Assembly: GCA_025642075.2 (NCBI GenBank)
Contig: JAODUO010000183.1
Location: 238,501-302,500 of the forward strand
Direction: 5' to 3'
DNA: 64,000 bases
DNA from: Ridgeia piscesae
Lineage: Eukaryota > Annelida > Polychaeta > Sabellida > Siboglinidae
Below are positions 35,985-49,321 of the stretch, piece by piece. Both the position numbers and the translations under genes were made by a program. Each line of letters opens with the position of its first letter. The first letter of the stretch is position 1. The notes under the pieces are model-generated. The model was not told the origin of the DNA. It searched no databases and saw only the letters and a list, made by a program, of their open reading frames with translations.

Positions 35985-38615
35985 TAACAAGATTTAACAA
36001 GATTGCCACCTAGAGATTCAACTCTAGATGGCAGGTGGACTAGGAAGCCATTTGGCTTATCGAGAGTCCAACCTATCTATCTAAGTATACCCCGCCCTTC
36101 TTAGGTATATGTCGATTTTATTTTTAAATATATTAACACTACTAGCACCTACACAATCAGCTGATAATCTGTTCCATTCGTTTACTGTTCTTTGTGAAAA
36201 TGAAAATTTTCTAATATCTAGTCTACACTGCTTCTTTGCTAATGTAACTCCATGTCCTCTAGTCCTTCTCTCTTCCTTGACTGTGAAAAAACTATTTCTG
36301 TCAATATTTTCATATCCATTCAATATTTTAAACACCTTAATCTGATTTTCCTCTCAATCTTCTGGTTTCTAGTGTTGTTAAACCACATTCTTTAGACGCA
36401 TTTCATAACTAATATTCCTGAGTTTTGGTATCTTTTTGGGTTGCTCTCCTTTGTACTCTTTCTAGCATATCAATATCCTTCTTGCGATATGGCCTCCATG
36501 CTTGTATACAATATTCTAAGTGAGGCCTAACTATTGTTTTATACAGCGGTATTATTAGTTCTTTTTCTTTGTACACTATATTTCGCCTAATTAATCCAAG
36601 AATTTGGTTTCCTTCGCTGCTGCAATTCCACACTGCTCTGATACCTTCATGTCAGCACTAATAGTTAACCCTAAGTCCTTTTCCTTTAAGGTAGTATTTA
36701 GTACAGTATCACCCATTGTATATTGTGCATCTTCATTCCCATGTCCTGTGTGAAGGCACTTACATTTTCCCAAAAATTTAAAACAGCATTTGCCACTTCT
36801 CAGACCATTCTATCAACTTATTAAGATCATCTTGTAAATGCTGTCTATCTGCATCACTTTTAATTTTCCTAAACACTTTTGTGTCGTCCGCAAACTTCAA
36901 CACCTTGCTTGTTGTGTCATCATCCAAATCATTGATATATATTAAGAATAAAATAGGTCCCAGTACTGATCCCTGCGGTACTCCACTCAAAACCGTTTTC
37001 CAGTTTGAAACCTCCCCATCAACTACTACTCTTTGTCTTCTATCAATAAGCCATTTTTCTATCCAGTTGATCATTCCATTTCCTATGCCATGGGCCTTTA
37101 GTTTAAGTAGTAGTCTTTGGTGTGGCACTTTGTCAAAGGCTTTAATAAAAATCTAAGTAGATTATATCTACTGGTGATCCCTCATCTAGCCACTTTGTGA
37201 CATTTTCCCAAAAAAACATAACATATTTGTTAAGCATGACCTCGCTTTTAAAAACCCATGTTGAGATGGGTTTATCAATTTATTTTTAACAAGAAAATCA
37301 ACCAGGTGATTTTTAATTAGTCTTTCTAATAGTTTGCAAATCACCGATGTTAAACTCACTGGTCTATAGTTCTCTGACTTGTTTCTCGAACCTTTTTTTA
37401 AAAAATGGTATAATGTTTGCTTCTTTCCATTCTAACGGAACTATTCCCCCCTCTAATGACAAATTGAACACAGTTGCAAGCGGTATGCTGATTTGTTCTA
37501 CAATTTCTAATAGTAATTTGGGAGGAATCCCATCCACTCCAGGTGATTTATTATCCTTCATATCTCTTATTTTCATAGCTACCATTGTTGGGGTTACAAT
37601 TAGTTGTCCTAAATAGTCAAACTCTCTCCCTTTGAACTTAGTCTCAAGTACTGGTAATATACTAATATCTTCCCTGGTAAACACCGAACTAAAGTACTCA
37701 TTTAGGTTTTCTGCCATTAAGAATCCCTCTGTTATTATGTTTCCATCACTACCTTCTAGAGGACCGACCTTATCCTGAACTTTCTGTTTACTTCGAACAT
37801 ACGCATAAAAACTCTTGCTGTCATGTTTTATATTAAAAGCTATTTTTTTTTTCGTAGCTTCTCTTTGAATTTCTAATTTCAGCTGTAGCTTGATTAAGTG
37901 CTTCTTTATAAATGCTATAGTCTTCTTCACTTCCGGTATGTCTATATGTCTTCCACATCATTTGCTTGTACTTGATTTTTCTAATGGCTTCCTTCGATAA
38001 GTGTTTCTTCTTTGACCGTTTCCCTGTTTTTTCAAGGGGACAAATTTGTCAACGACGCAGTCAATTTCACTCTTTAAAATATTCCAGCATTCTGTTGCTG
38101 TCTTATTCTTCAGTGTGTTATTCCAGTCTATCTTTGCTAAATATTCCCTCATGTCCTTATATCTTCCTTTGTGAAATGTTTTCCTGTACCTTATTTTTCT
38201 ATTCCGTTCTCCCTTTACTTTGATGATAAAATGTATCTGGTTGTGATCACTACACCCCAGTGGCTCACATATCTTGACATTATCAACAAATTCCTTCTGT
38301 GAGCTCAATACTATGTCTAACACGTTCTCGCCCCTGGTTGCTTCTAACACCTGTTGAGAAAGGAAACTATCTTGTACTAAATTTAAAAACTCTTGATCCT
38401 CTCTCCCGGTACTGTAGAGATGTTCACTGTATATGCCCATGGTTAAAATCCCCCATAATAATACAGTCCCGTTTACTCACTTCTTTGATAACGTTATGTA
38501 TTTTTTCATTCTCTTCCATGCTTATGTTTGGACTCCGATACACTAACCCAACAGTTAATGTTGACTTTCCTGTAACTATGTTACACGGACGTAATGGTTG
38601 GTTTTGTTTATTCCT
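35985..38615 (-). pseudogene. LINE A copy 2: endonuclease C-terminus to 3' tail
   Basis: The best-preserved LINE A copy. From 38615 downward: endonuclease C-terminal part (LTVGLVYRSPNISMEENEKI, MGDFN, then LGCSDHNQIHF with the catalytic SDH), a linker, RT in 37930-37364 (DNKSPGVDGIPPKLL), a frameshift near 37385, motif A KAFDKVPHQRLLLKL (37128, preceded by a frameshift), motif B SGVPQGSVLGPILFLIYIND, motif C KFADDTKVF, and thumb and C-terminus to 36081 (KIDIYLRRAGYT). The 3' hairpins and TTGTTAAATC-type tail follow at ~35985-36060. Frameshifts near 38440, 37940, 37385, 37140, 36780 and 36600 make it inactive. It is 5'-truncated. All three RT motifs including FADD are readable. Confidence 0.88.
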
Positions 38616-38918
38616 AGATCCGACGACGCTCCCGCCTGCGACGTCGCAATGTCAAATGCACATAACTATACGAGACCTTCACGATCCTTTCCAGTTACTC
38701 GTTTGTCGTATCGTAACATCAAAGTAAGTTTCTCTAAGTGCATCGTAACTTTAGACTTACGATGCCGTTTCGAGATATCCGCCCAGGTGGACATGATCTA
38801 GTATTTCAGACTGTAAACACGGAAGTCGAAATGTTTGCGTCTTTTTATAACAACATAATAACCAGTATTTGTTTTCACAATATGAACATTGTAAATACGG
38901 CATATTTGTAATCTGTTA
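38616..38918. other. short unique stretch
   Basis: Contains an ATG-led frame (38649) of ~25 codons ending near CAAA|GTAAGT. No similarity recognised, so not called as a gene. Confidence 0.3.

Positions 38919-38980
<62 letters not shown>
38919..38980. repeat. (AT)n microsatellite, left half
   Basis: Pure AT tract abutting the left end of the hAT-like element. The right half resumes at 40330. Confidence 0.95.
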
Positions 38981-38985
<5 letters not shown>

Positions 38986-40327
38986 CCGTAATATAACGAA
39001 GTACTTTTATTTCGTTACTTTACTTAAGTAGAACAGTTTATTTTTCTTGAGTAACGAAATACATTTTTGGAAGTACTTTTATTTGTAACGAAGTACAAAT
39101 ATGTGTACTTTTTTCTAAATGTAGTGAAGTACTCATGATTTCGTTGTTAAATTTGCAAATGTCCTAAAAGTAAAAGTCCGGGAATGATCTGCATCGGAAG
39201 CAAGGCAATGTTTGCAGTTAGCATAGCCATATTTACAACTATCAGCGGGAATGTACTACAAAAAGACACGTTAAGTGTCCTGGACTGGCTGGATTTCTGC
39301 TTCAGTTGAACAAACGATTTCTTTGTCACCTGATGAAGCCAATGAGATAATTGCAATCTGGGGTCTGGCGCTAATGCTGCTGAGCCTGAACTGGGTGTCA
39401 CAACTGCAGTGCAAGTCTTCATGACTGGGCAGCTAAGACAACAACGCCCATCAGTGGCATTGGCCCTGAGAATGTTAAAGCCTTGCATTGAGTAGATATG
39501 AAAAACAGCTACCTTACTTGTCTTCTTGTGTCTTGCATATTGGTCACAGTTTATTAGCTTTAGATGGTCAATGTGAACTGCACATGCTGTAGATATCGAA
39601 GACTCCCCGTTACCGCAAACATGCCGGTCTTGTGGAGCCACATCTTTATAATCTCTATCTATTTAAAATATACATCAGTGTGTGTAACTGTTTAATTTAA
39701 CTAAAGTATTTTATAAATGTTACAATTAGTAATTATTACAAATGAAGACACATTTTAAAAGACCGTTATTATAACCATTCATCTAGACCGAATGCCTCCC
39801 TCAAATAACACAAGATAAAATTCACCATACGTCCATCTATAACCCATGTTGATAGAAAACTTTAAAGAAAATATAATACCCCTATAACAACGTGAATTAC
39901 TACTAGTTCAACTTATGAATATGATGATTGCTGTGGGCCTATTATTAATAAAGCATGGTGTATTTACAACTTGTAGGCCTAGTTGACCTACGCAGTGTTG
40001 TTTGCATAATTTTAGTTCATAGTATTAAATATATTTGTTATGCATAGAACAAAAAATATAAAACACTTTATATCTGTTTGGTGTACACACTAAATTATAA
40101 TTGTGAATGTTGTTTTATTCAGTTTTAACAGTTGGCTGCATCGCCCATTGAGAACTACTTTCAGGAGAAAAGCACTTTTGTGTTTATTTTAAGTACATGG
40201 TTTTACTTTTTACTCGTACTTCAAGTACATTTTTCTAGAAGTACTTTTACTTTTACTTGAGTAGCTTTTTCTAGGGTTACCTTTACTTTTACTCAAGTAC
40301 AAAATGAATGTACTTGTATACTAGTCT

Positions 40328-40329
<2 letters not shown>
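38981..40329. mobile_element. hAT-like non-autonomous element inside an (AT)n tract
   Basis: Starts CAGAGCCGTAATATAACGAA. The complement of the right end starts CAAGACTAGTATACAAGTAC, so the termini are related inverted sequences beginning CA(G/A). Both subterminal regions are packed with AAGTACTTTTA/GAGTAA words in opposite orientation. Flanks are (AT)n on both sides, so an 8-bp duplication of ATATATAT fits but cannot be proved. The minus-strand frame at 39147-39641 has no motif I recognise. Confidence 0.65.

Positions 40330-40410
<81 letters not shown>
40330..40410. repeat. (AT)n microsatellite, right half
   Basis: Continuation of the tract interrupted by the element at 38981-40329. Confidence 0.95.
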
Positions 40411-40411
<1 letters not shown>

Positions 40412-40828
40412 TGGTGCCATTGTTGGTGTAAGGGTTAGGGTTACATTATATAAATCATTGGTGTTGATGTATATATATATTCACATATTCACATTTTGGG
40501 TTTGGCACTATTTGAGGATGTAACAATATTTATCACATTTGGAATTATATATTATATTTCTTTTGAAAGTAATAATTTTATATATTAATGGAAGGGTTCG
40601 TCTTATAAATTAATAAAATCCAGCTTACAAGATCAAATTAAATTTCACACAGAATATTAGCAAAGTTCGATCGACCAGTGTTCGGAAACTGCGCAATATT
40701 AACTATAAATTCTTCGGCCGATCGAGGCCATAAATACCGCAGATATATTAAAAAATGTGGCTTTGCGTGTTGCCGTTTTGGATAAGTTTGTTCGTTTTAT
40801 CGTTTCGATTTACTTGTCTGGTTGACGC
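40411..40828. other. intergenic, nothing recognised
   Basis: AT-rich. No supported gene. Confidence 0.5.
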
Positions 40829-40985
40829 CGTTTTGGTCGTGTCGCCGTTTTGGATGTGTCGCCGTTTTGGTTGTGTCGCCGTTTTGGATATGTCGCCGTT
40901 TTGGTTGTCGCCGTTTTTTGTGTCGCCGTTTTGGATGTGTCGCGATTTTGTTGTCGCCATTTTGGATTTGTCGCCGTTTTGACTT
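40829..40985 (+). repeat. ~18-bp minisatellite (TCGCCGTTTTGGATGTG type)
   Basis: About nine variable copies of a unit containing TCGCCGTTTTGG. Frames across it are repeat artefacts. Confidence 0.85.
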
Positions 40986-41109
40986 GTACCAGTTGTCTGT
41001 GAACGTTGTTTTATATGGCGACGACGTCAACATGTTGGCTGTGCTATATACAGTACTGGTCACCCGGCGTGCTTTCTTTGGCTGAGGTTCACTATTGGGT
41101 AACTCACCT

Positions 41110-42925
41110 CGCGGTCAAATTGAGATGCTGCGTTTGGCAAATGCATTTACTGGTGGAGATAATGGACACTCTAGCTAACCGTATGAATGAATGCTTCGTG
41201 TCGATCAGTGAAGACTTGCCAAGACTACGAGCTACACACCCCATCTTTGACATTAAAGAACCACTGCCAGCTGAATTCACCATTAATGTGAGTGACACTA
41301 AGTTGGCACTTGATAACATCAAAGTGAACAAAGCTACGGGTCCGGACAGAATACCCCCATGGGCGTTGAAGGAGTGTTCACACCTTCTTGCAGCACCGGT
41401 AACTGGTATATTTAATAGTTCTCTTAGGGAAGGTGTACTGCCAACACTATGGAAGACGGCAACTGTTATTCCTTTGTCAAAGAAACATCCTCCAGTTTCT
41501 ATTGATAGTGACATAAGACCGATATCACTTACACCAATTATAGCTAAGGTGTTTGAATCACTAGTGGTAAAATTGATGACAAGCAGTATGAAGGAATGGC
41601 AGGGACTTGTACCACGGATGCTCTTGTTGAAATGCTCCACAAATGGTATGAAAGCACCGTTGTAACGGGTAATTTGGTAAGAGTGCTTTTTCTTGATTAT
41701 AGCAAAGCATTTGATCTGATTAACCACGATATACTGTTAAACAAAATGGTTGGAATGGAAGTACCTGCCCATCTGGTTCGATGGATGGCAGCGTTCTTAC
41801 TAGATCGCGAACACAGAGTAAAAGTCGGCGACGCTGTATCAAAACCAGGATATCCCAATGGGGGCGTTTCCCAGGGGACTTTATCAGGGCCAAAACACTT
41901 CTTAGTCCATATCAATGATTTGCAAACGCCATGTCCTATTTATAAGTATGTTGACGACAGCACTATATTTGAAATATGCAACCAAGACATGGTATCTGTT
42001 ATCCAGGATTCTGCTGACGTGGTTGAGCAATGGTCTTATAATAATGACATGCGTATCAATACGACTAAGACCAAAGAAATGGTTATATGTTTCAGAAGAG
42101 ACAGAACATTTGTATATTCTCTGCCATATATTTATATGAATGGAAATTATATTGAAAGAGTGTCTCAAGCAAAGGTTCTCGGTGTAAATATATCATCTGA
42201 CTTAAGTTGGAATGCACATGTAGATGAAATAATTTCAAAGGCAAGAACGAGAGTGTACATGATTTATCAACTGAAACGTGCTGGTATCAACAAAAATGAT
42301 TTGATTAGAATTTATGTATATGTAATTAGACCCGTAGTCGAATATGCGTGCCCTGTATGGCATACGAACTTACCTAAATACTTATCGGACAATATAGAAA
42401 TAATTAAAAAAGGTGTCTCAAAACTATATTTCCAGGTTATCAGTACGAAAATATCCTGCAGATGGTCAACCTGCCGACGTTGCACCTCAGACGCGATGAA
42501 TTGTGTAGAGCGTATTTCGCTAAAATGGAGAGTAGGGATCACAAACTGAATGCGTTAGTACCAAATGGTCGAAGTGTGCCATATGCCTTGAGATTGTGTA
42601 ACAAGTTACCTATCCCAAGGGCAAACACTAATCCCTACAACAATTCCTTAATTCCGTGGTCTTTAGAGCATTTTCAGATAGGTTAGTAATGTACATGCAT
42701 TTTAACAGACAATTTAATTTGATTTATCTTTTTATTTATTTTATTTTATAACAATGTTTATGTAAAGTATATCTTAATGTACATGTTTTACATTTATTAC
42801 GTAGGTTTCCAATGATGATTTTAATTTTTAACAAGATATGTTAACATTGTACATTTATATGAAGTATGAATGTACATGTACAATCCAACTGTAAAGTTGC
42901 CACATAATAAAATTTATCTTATTAC
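41110..42925 (+). pseudogene. LINE B: non-LTR retrotransposon RT to 3' end
   Basis: 41162-41590 encodes the region before the RT palm (ALDNIKVNKATGPDRIPPWA, SDIRPISLTPIIAKVFES). After a frameshift near 41600, a long frame 41596-42430 carries motif A (FLDYSKAFDLINHDILL), motif B (GVSQGTLSGPKHFLVHIND) and motif C YKYVDDSTIFE. The thumb follows (VLGVNISSDLSWNAHVDEI, RPVVEYACPVWH). Another frameshift near 42425 leads to the terminal LHLRRDELCRAYFAKME and IPWSLEHFQIG (stop 42684). The 3' region ends with an AATAAAATTTATCTTATTAC tail. 5'-truncated. The YVDD core and most of the palm are intact, so it is a fairly young copy. Lineage distinct from LINE A and D. Confidence 0.85.
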
Positions 42926-43170
42926 AAAAGTGGGCTCAATGTCATCGTGGCTTGTATGACTACAGCAAGCAGGATGTGTTCTTCCCAGGGACTGTCCAAG
43001 TTAAGTTACATCGCCCCGACAATGCCTCACCAGAGTTTTTCCTAATTTATAACGGCTCCTCACACAAAGCTTGACCATTTCACGGCAGTGAATGCGTCAT
43101 GCAGGCGCTGGTCAGAGTAGGACGCCATTGTGGTTTTTCGTTTATATTTCTGAAACATATCTGCAAGGTA
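42926..43170. other. short unique stretch
   Basis: No gene recognised. Confidence 0.4.
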
Positions 43171-44160
43171 CGTCACATGGCGAAGTAGTGACGGTTGCTG
43201 TATGAGTAGTGTTCGAAGAGTAAGACCTGAGGGACACGTGGTACGTCACATGGCGGTAGTAGTGACAGTTGCTGTATGAGTAGTGTTCTAAGAGTAAGAC
43301 CTGAGAGACACGTGGTACGTCACATGGCGAAGTAGTGACAGTTGCTGTATGAGTAGTGTTCTAACAGTAAGACCTGAGGGACACGTGGTACGTCACATGA
43401 CGGTAGTAGTGACAGTTGCTGTATGAGTAGTGTTCTAACAGTAAGACCTGAGGGACACGTGGTACGTCACATGACGGTAGTAGTGACAGTTGCTGTATGA
43501 GTAGTGTTCTAACAGTAAGACCTGAGGGACACGTGGTACGTCACATGACGGTAGTAGTGACAGTTGCTGTATGAGTTGTGTTCTAAGAGTAAGACCTGAG
43601 AGACACGTGGTACGTCACATGGCGGTAGTAGTGACAGTTGCTGTATGAGTAGTGTTCTAAGAGTAAGACCTGAGGGACACGTGGTACGTCACATGGCGGT
43701 AGTAGTGACAGTTGCTGTATGAGTTGTGTTCTAAGAGTAAGACCTGAGAGACACGTGGTACGTCACATGGCGGTAGTAGTGACAGTTGCTGTATGAGTTG
43801 TGTTCTAAGAGTAAGACCTGAGAGACACGTGGTACGTCACATGGCGGTAGTAGTGACAGTTGCTGTATGAGTTGTGTTCTAAGAGTAAGACCTGAGGGAC
43901 ACGTGGTACGTCACATGGCGGTAGTAGTGACAGTTGCTGTATGAGTAGTGTTCTAAGAGTAAGACCTGAGAGACACGTGGTACGTCACATGGCGGTAGTA
44001 GTGACAGTTGCTGTATGAGTAGTGTTCTAAGAGTAAGACCTGAGAGACACGTGGTACGTCACATGGCGGTAGTAGTGACAGTTGCTGTATGAGTAGTGTT
44101 CTAAGAGTAAGACCTGAGGGACACGTGGTACGTCACATGGCGGCAGTAGTGTCAGTTTCT
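43171..44160 (+). repeat. 74-bp minisatellite, ~13 copies
   Basis: Units start CGTCACATGGCGGTAGTAGT and end GGACACGTGGTA. Spacing is 74 bp (73 in copies with GCGAAG). Copies differ at few positions (AGTAG/AGTTG, GAGGG/GAGAG). Each unit contains CACGTG and an adjacent TACGTCA. Confidence 0.95.
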
Positions 44161-44172
44161 TGATGAGAAGTG

Positions 44173-44304
<132 letters not shown>

Positions 44305-44305
44305 C

Positions 44306-45366
44306 TTGCTGTCAATGAGACCTGGCTCAGACCTCATGACAACAGCTCAGACCTCATGACACCAGGAGGGGAAATGTCGGCAGATAGCTTATCCGACCAT
44401 AACACAGTAATTACAGATCTTAAAGTTCCTATAGCCCCAGCCGTGTCCAAACACAACGTGTTTTACAGAGCCATTCATAGTATCAACATGGCATCATTTA
44501 TTACTGATAGCATCACGTCCAACCTTGTCACACATCATAAAGAACATGGATCAGACTTATACAAACAGTACCGTCAAACGCATAAGACATTGCTTGACAA
44601 ACATGCACCCATTAAATCTAAATGTGTGTCACAAAAGCCACCAGATCCTTGGATGACCCCGGAAATAAACCAATCTATACGGCGCCGTCGCTATCTGGAA
44701 CGTGTCTGGCGTAAATCTCGTTCATCCTTAGACAGGTCACGCTACACACGGCAATGTCATCTATGTAACCGACAAATGTCAAAAGCAAAGTCGTATTATT
44801 ACGAAAATATGGTCTCAAATAACTCTGCTACACCAAAGCAGGTATGGAAATGCATAAATCAAATCTTACACAGGCGGCCTGCTCCTTCTCTACCAACCCA
44901 TGCATCAATCAAGTCACTGCGTAACTATTTTCCTAATCATTTTAAAGACAAAGTCAGCCTCATACATTCAGCTTTCACAGATCATACTCCAGACACTGTA
45001 AATGCTGACTCTCCACAACAAAATTCCCAACTCGAATCGTTTGAACCAGCCACAACTGCTGAAAGTGAGAAAAATAATCATGTCGTCCCCAAGTAAATCC
45101 TGTGATATTGACCCACTCCCGACCATACTATTGAAAGCATGCCTTGACGTATTAATTAGACCAATAACATACATCATAAATGCATCACTGCGTTCCGGCT
45201 TATTTCCTGAAGATTTTAAACGTGTGCATGTAAACCCAGTTCTTAAGAAGACAACTCTGCTTAGGAAGAACTAAACAACTATAGGACTATTTCCAACCTT
45301 AGCTTCATTTCAAAAATACTTGAAAATGTTGTAGCAAATTGTATCAGTTCTCACATCTGCATAAAT
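44306..45366 (+). pseudogene. LINE C fragment: endonuclease remnant, linker and RT start
   Basis: Opens with LAVNETWLRPHDNSSD (APE endonuclease), jumps across a deletion to LSDHNTVITDLKVP (the SDH motif), then the linker of this lineage (RSRYTRQCHLCNRQMSKAKS, VWKCINQILHRRPAPSLP). After a frameshift near 45080 the RT start follows (SPSKSCDIDPLPTILLKACL, NASLRSGLFPEDFKRVHVNP, and NYRTISNLSFISKILENVVA at ~45275-45345). It stops abruptly before motif A. Lineage distinct from A, B and D. Both ends are truncated, the left one at a microsatellite. Confidence 0.8.
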
Positions 45367-45844
45367 GGTATATCCAATGTGTCACAGTCTGATACACGGA
45401 CGTATTGTTCAGTGTATCACCAGAGAAGAAGAAGTCACAGGACAACGAACCTGAGAGATATCATCTGGAGGGTCACCAATCTTACTAGGACTTGTCTTTC
45501 TTATACTAGGACTTGTCTTTCTTATCGTAGGACTTCTCTTTCCCGGAGGCCAAGAGCGAAAGGACGCAGGTCAATGATCTATATATTGGAGCAGGTGAAG
45601 TCTAATTCAAATGTTCAATTACAACATCGAGTAGCAGCTTTGTCATTTGTCATCCTGTGGCTTGAATGTTTTCCGTTGATACTGTTTCGTCCTGAAGCCG
45701 AGTTCCGGGTTAATCCCGAAAGATTTATTTCGCCATTGCCAGCGGAAGTTACGTTATAGGATAGATACGTCACTTCCAGGAAACACGCGTGTTTGTAGTG
45801 CACCGCCCGCTGCGCGTCGCCACTGAACACACCCACTGCTAAAC
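45367..45844. other. intergenic with a 21-bp triplicate
   Basis: TACTAGGACTTGTCTTTCTTA occurs in tandem at ~45483-45545 (third copy diverged). No gene recognised. Confidence 0.6.
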
Positions 45845-47200
45845 CAGATCAGACCTGACAGGGTTTGACACGATGAGACATGACAGGGGGTTGACACGAC
45901 CGGACCTGACAGGGTGTTGACACGACCACACCTGACAGGGGGTTGACACGACCAGACCTGACAGGGGATTGACACGACCACACCAGATAGGGGGTTGACA
46001 CGACCCAACCTGACAGGGGGTTGACACGACCAGACCTGACAGGAGGTTGACACGACCAGACCTGACAGGGGTTTTTCACGACCAGACCTGACAGGGGGTT
46101 AAACAACCAGACCTGACATGGGATTGACACGACCAAACCTGAAAGGCGGTTGACAAAACCAGACCTGACAGGAGTTTGACACGACCAAACCTGATAGAGG
46201 TTGACACGACCAGACCTGACAGAGGTTGACACGACCATACCTGACTTGGGGTTGACACGACCAAACCTGACAGGGGGTTGACACGACCAGACCTGACAGG
46301 GGGTTGACACGACCAGACCTGACAGGGAGTTGACACGACCAACCTGACTAGGGGGTTGACACGACCAACCTGACAGGGGGTTGACACGACCAGACCTGAC
46401 AGGGGGTTGACACGACCAGACCTGACAGGGGTTGACACAGACCAGACCTGACAGGGGGTTGACACGACCAAACCTGAAAGGGAGTTGACACAACCAAACC
46501 TGACAGGGGGTTGACACGACCACACCTGACAGGGGATTGACACAACCAAACCTGACAGGGGGTTGACACGACCAGACCTGACAGGGGTTGACACGATCAC
46601 ACCTGACTGGGGGTTGACACGACCAGACCTGACTGGGGGTTGACACGACCAGACCTGACAGGGGGTTGACACGATCAGACCTGATAGGGGGTTGACACGA
46701 CCAATCTGACTGTGGTTGACACGACCCAACCTGACAGGGGGTTGACACGACCAGACCTGACAGGAGGTTGACACGACCAGACCTGACAGAGGTTGACACG
46801 ACCAGACCTGACTGGGGGTTGACACGACCACACCTGACAGGGGATTGACACAACCAAATCTGACAGGGGGTTGACACGACCAGACCTGACAGGGGTTGAC
46901 ACGATCAGACCTGATGGGGGTTGACACGACCAGACCTGACTGGGGGTTGACACGACCAGACCTGACAGGGGTTGACACAACCAGACCTGACAGGGGTTTG
47001 ACACGACCAAACCTGATAGAGGTTGACACGACCAGACCTGACAGGGGGTTGACACGACCAGACCTGACAGGGGTTGACACGACCAGACCTGACAGGGGTT
47101 GACACGACCAGACCTGAAGGGGGTTGACACGACCAGACCTGACAGGGGTTGACAACCAGACCTGACAGGGGGTTGACACGACCAGACCTGACAGGGGATT
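45845..47200 (+). repeat. 26-bp minisatellite, ~50 copies
   Basis: Unit GACCTGACAGGGGGTTGACA followed by CGACCA, with variants of the G run (3-5) and T/A changes. Because 26 is not a multiple of 3 and the unit has no stop on the minus strand, long minus frames (up to 400 codons) arise. They are artefacts. Confidence 0.95.
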
Positions 47201-47447
47201 GAAGACAGACCTACAGGAGGGCACGACAGCCTGAATGCACACACTAACGGCGTCAAACCACTGCAGTGGACTACACACAGACCCGCCAGAGGGGGACAGG
47301 CCACATCAACACTACACTAAACTAAATATTTTGGGACCAATTTATCAAAGCAACATCAACATACATATAAGTATTGAAGAAATACTCAAAGTAAATCAAC
47401 AGTTTTTGTTCTGGTTTAAGAAATCCAACAAGTAACGAAGGGCAAAG

Positions 47448-47448
<1 letters not shown>
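47201..47448. other. short unique stretch
   Basis: Nothing recognised. Confidence 0.4.
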
Positions 47449-47540
<92 letters not shown>

Positions 47541-47576
47541 CACACACACACACACACACAACACACACACACACAC

Positions 47577-47647
<71 letters not shown>
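47449..47647. repeat. (CA)n microsatellite
   Basis: CA tract with three AACA interruptions. Confidence 0.97.
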
Positions 47648-47648
<1 letters not shown>

Positions 47649-49320
47649 ACCTAGCCCTGCCTAGTCAAGTGTAAGAAAGACTGGCAAGCCGGCGCCTCCA
47701 AGCGATCATTTAAACAACTACAGTTGATGACTGTAAAAGACTTTGGTGAACTGGTAGTTAGTTAATCACCACGTGGCGCCATTGTGTTTAGCCTACCGCG
47801 CTTAGCGATGTTATTGATAAAGACGGTAGGGTTGGTTTTACTGCCATGTTGAAAACTTCCAACCGACATGGTCGTGATTTGGACATGGCAGTCTCTGTTT
47901 GTTCTTGAACTCTCAAAGCTCGGGTTTCATATTGATGAAAACACATACGGACACGGCATAGGACCCGCCTTCACCTCTACGAACACGGCTTGTAGCGTGA
48001 GAAATGGCCCTGTGGTGACGTTAGGTTTGGGAATTCGTTGCTCCGAGTTGATAAGATTTGAATCGCTACAAGTTGGTTCCATCCCCATACAGATTCTCGT
48101 ACATCTTTGTTCTGTTGGAAGTATCTGATTTCTAGCGGGAAGTCTATAAAATGTTTTGCTTCTAGCCTCATCTTCAGGCTATTTCATTTCACATAAAACC
48201 TTTGCCTCAGACTTTGTGAGAATGTTTTGTTCGTGTTTAAAGACGTTTATGTTGCACAGCAGGTTGCTTTTGGTTGATTTACAACATATGTCACGGATGA
48301 CAGTATCCGGCAATGTCAGAAAAAGACAATGCCTCCTCTCATTAGAGAGCATTTCAAAATCCGAAACTCCACTATGTAATCATATTGAATTATCTTTCAA
48401 CTGGATATCTAAACAACGAAGTCCATATCATCATTTTGTGAAAATGCCACAAGTATCACGTATGACGTCACGCCTGCAGTTCATTCACCGCATAACGTAA
48501 CACCGGTTTATAAACTGTCTCTATCGCACTTCCGCGATTCACCTATTTGCATAATTTAATCAACACTTACAGAGTCAACAGTACATATGTGTCTTCAAAT
48601 TATCCAGTCTTTGTTATGCAACAGGTCGAATGTACCATTTAGACATCGCGCGTTCGAGTTTTGTCTGTCGTTCCTGAACGTCAAGCGTTTTGCTGTTGAC
48701 TCCTCAAACCAATATTTTGTTATTCACGTTTTAGGTGCGCTTTGTTATTCACGTTTTAGGCAAACACCACCTATTTAAGAATACCTAAGGTTTGCTAGCT
48801 AGTTTGCGAAATTATCGACTGAAGCATCATAATTAAGAGCATGCCGCATTAGGATTAGGTTACCATATTTGTAATGTTTCTACTTAACGAGGCCGCGGTT
48901 TAATGCTTTGTTTGAACTCTTCTAACACAACTCCCCTGAACAAATAATATGAACCAGTTTAGCCCTTCCCTGTGACTAGGGCCGCAACTGTCACCCTAGC
49001 AATGTTTCGAACTTAACTTTCTATATGGTCGAATGTTGGAACCTTCCCAAATAAATATTTCTTCACCACCTACATCACAACGTTATATTAAAAAACTGTT
49101 TCCCAAAAAATACATTTAACACACTAATTTATAAATGACCGAATGTTGTTTTTTATTGCTGTCGTTTCCAATATGGCAAATAGAAGATGCGCACTGCATA
49201 AAAGTTATATTGCCTCTTGTCAACAATGTTCGATAAAAAATAGTACTTGGTGTTTGACGTTAAATTACAATTAAATACATGTGTTGCAGAATACAAACAC
49301 GTCCAAACTCCCCGCACACA
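47648..49320. other. unique intergenic region, no gene supported
   Basis: Balanced composition. Open frames at 47868-48128 and 48156-48500 (+) show no recognisable domain. A 24-bp direct repeat (TTTGTTATTCACGTTTTAGG) occurs twice at ~48714 and ~48738. Confidence 0.5.
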
Positions 49321-49321
49321 C

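Noticed and set aside
38649..38720. Possible exon MSNAHNYTRPSRSFPVTRLS with a GTAAGT donor
   Set aside because: Too short, no similarity, no partner exon found in the window.
45849..47304. 400- and 342-codon minus-strand frames
   Set aside because: 26-bp minisatellite with no minus-strand stop. No start context, domain or splice evidence.
47868..48500. Two plus-strand frames of 86 and 114 codons
   Set aside because: No domain, signal peptide or splice structure. Consistent with chance in a region of balanced composition.
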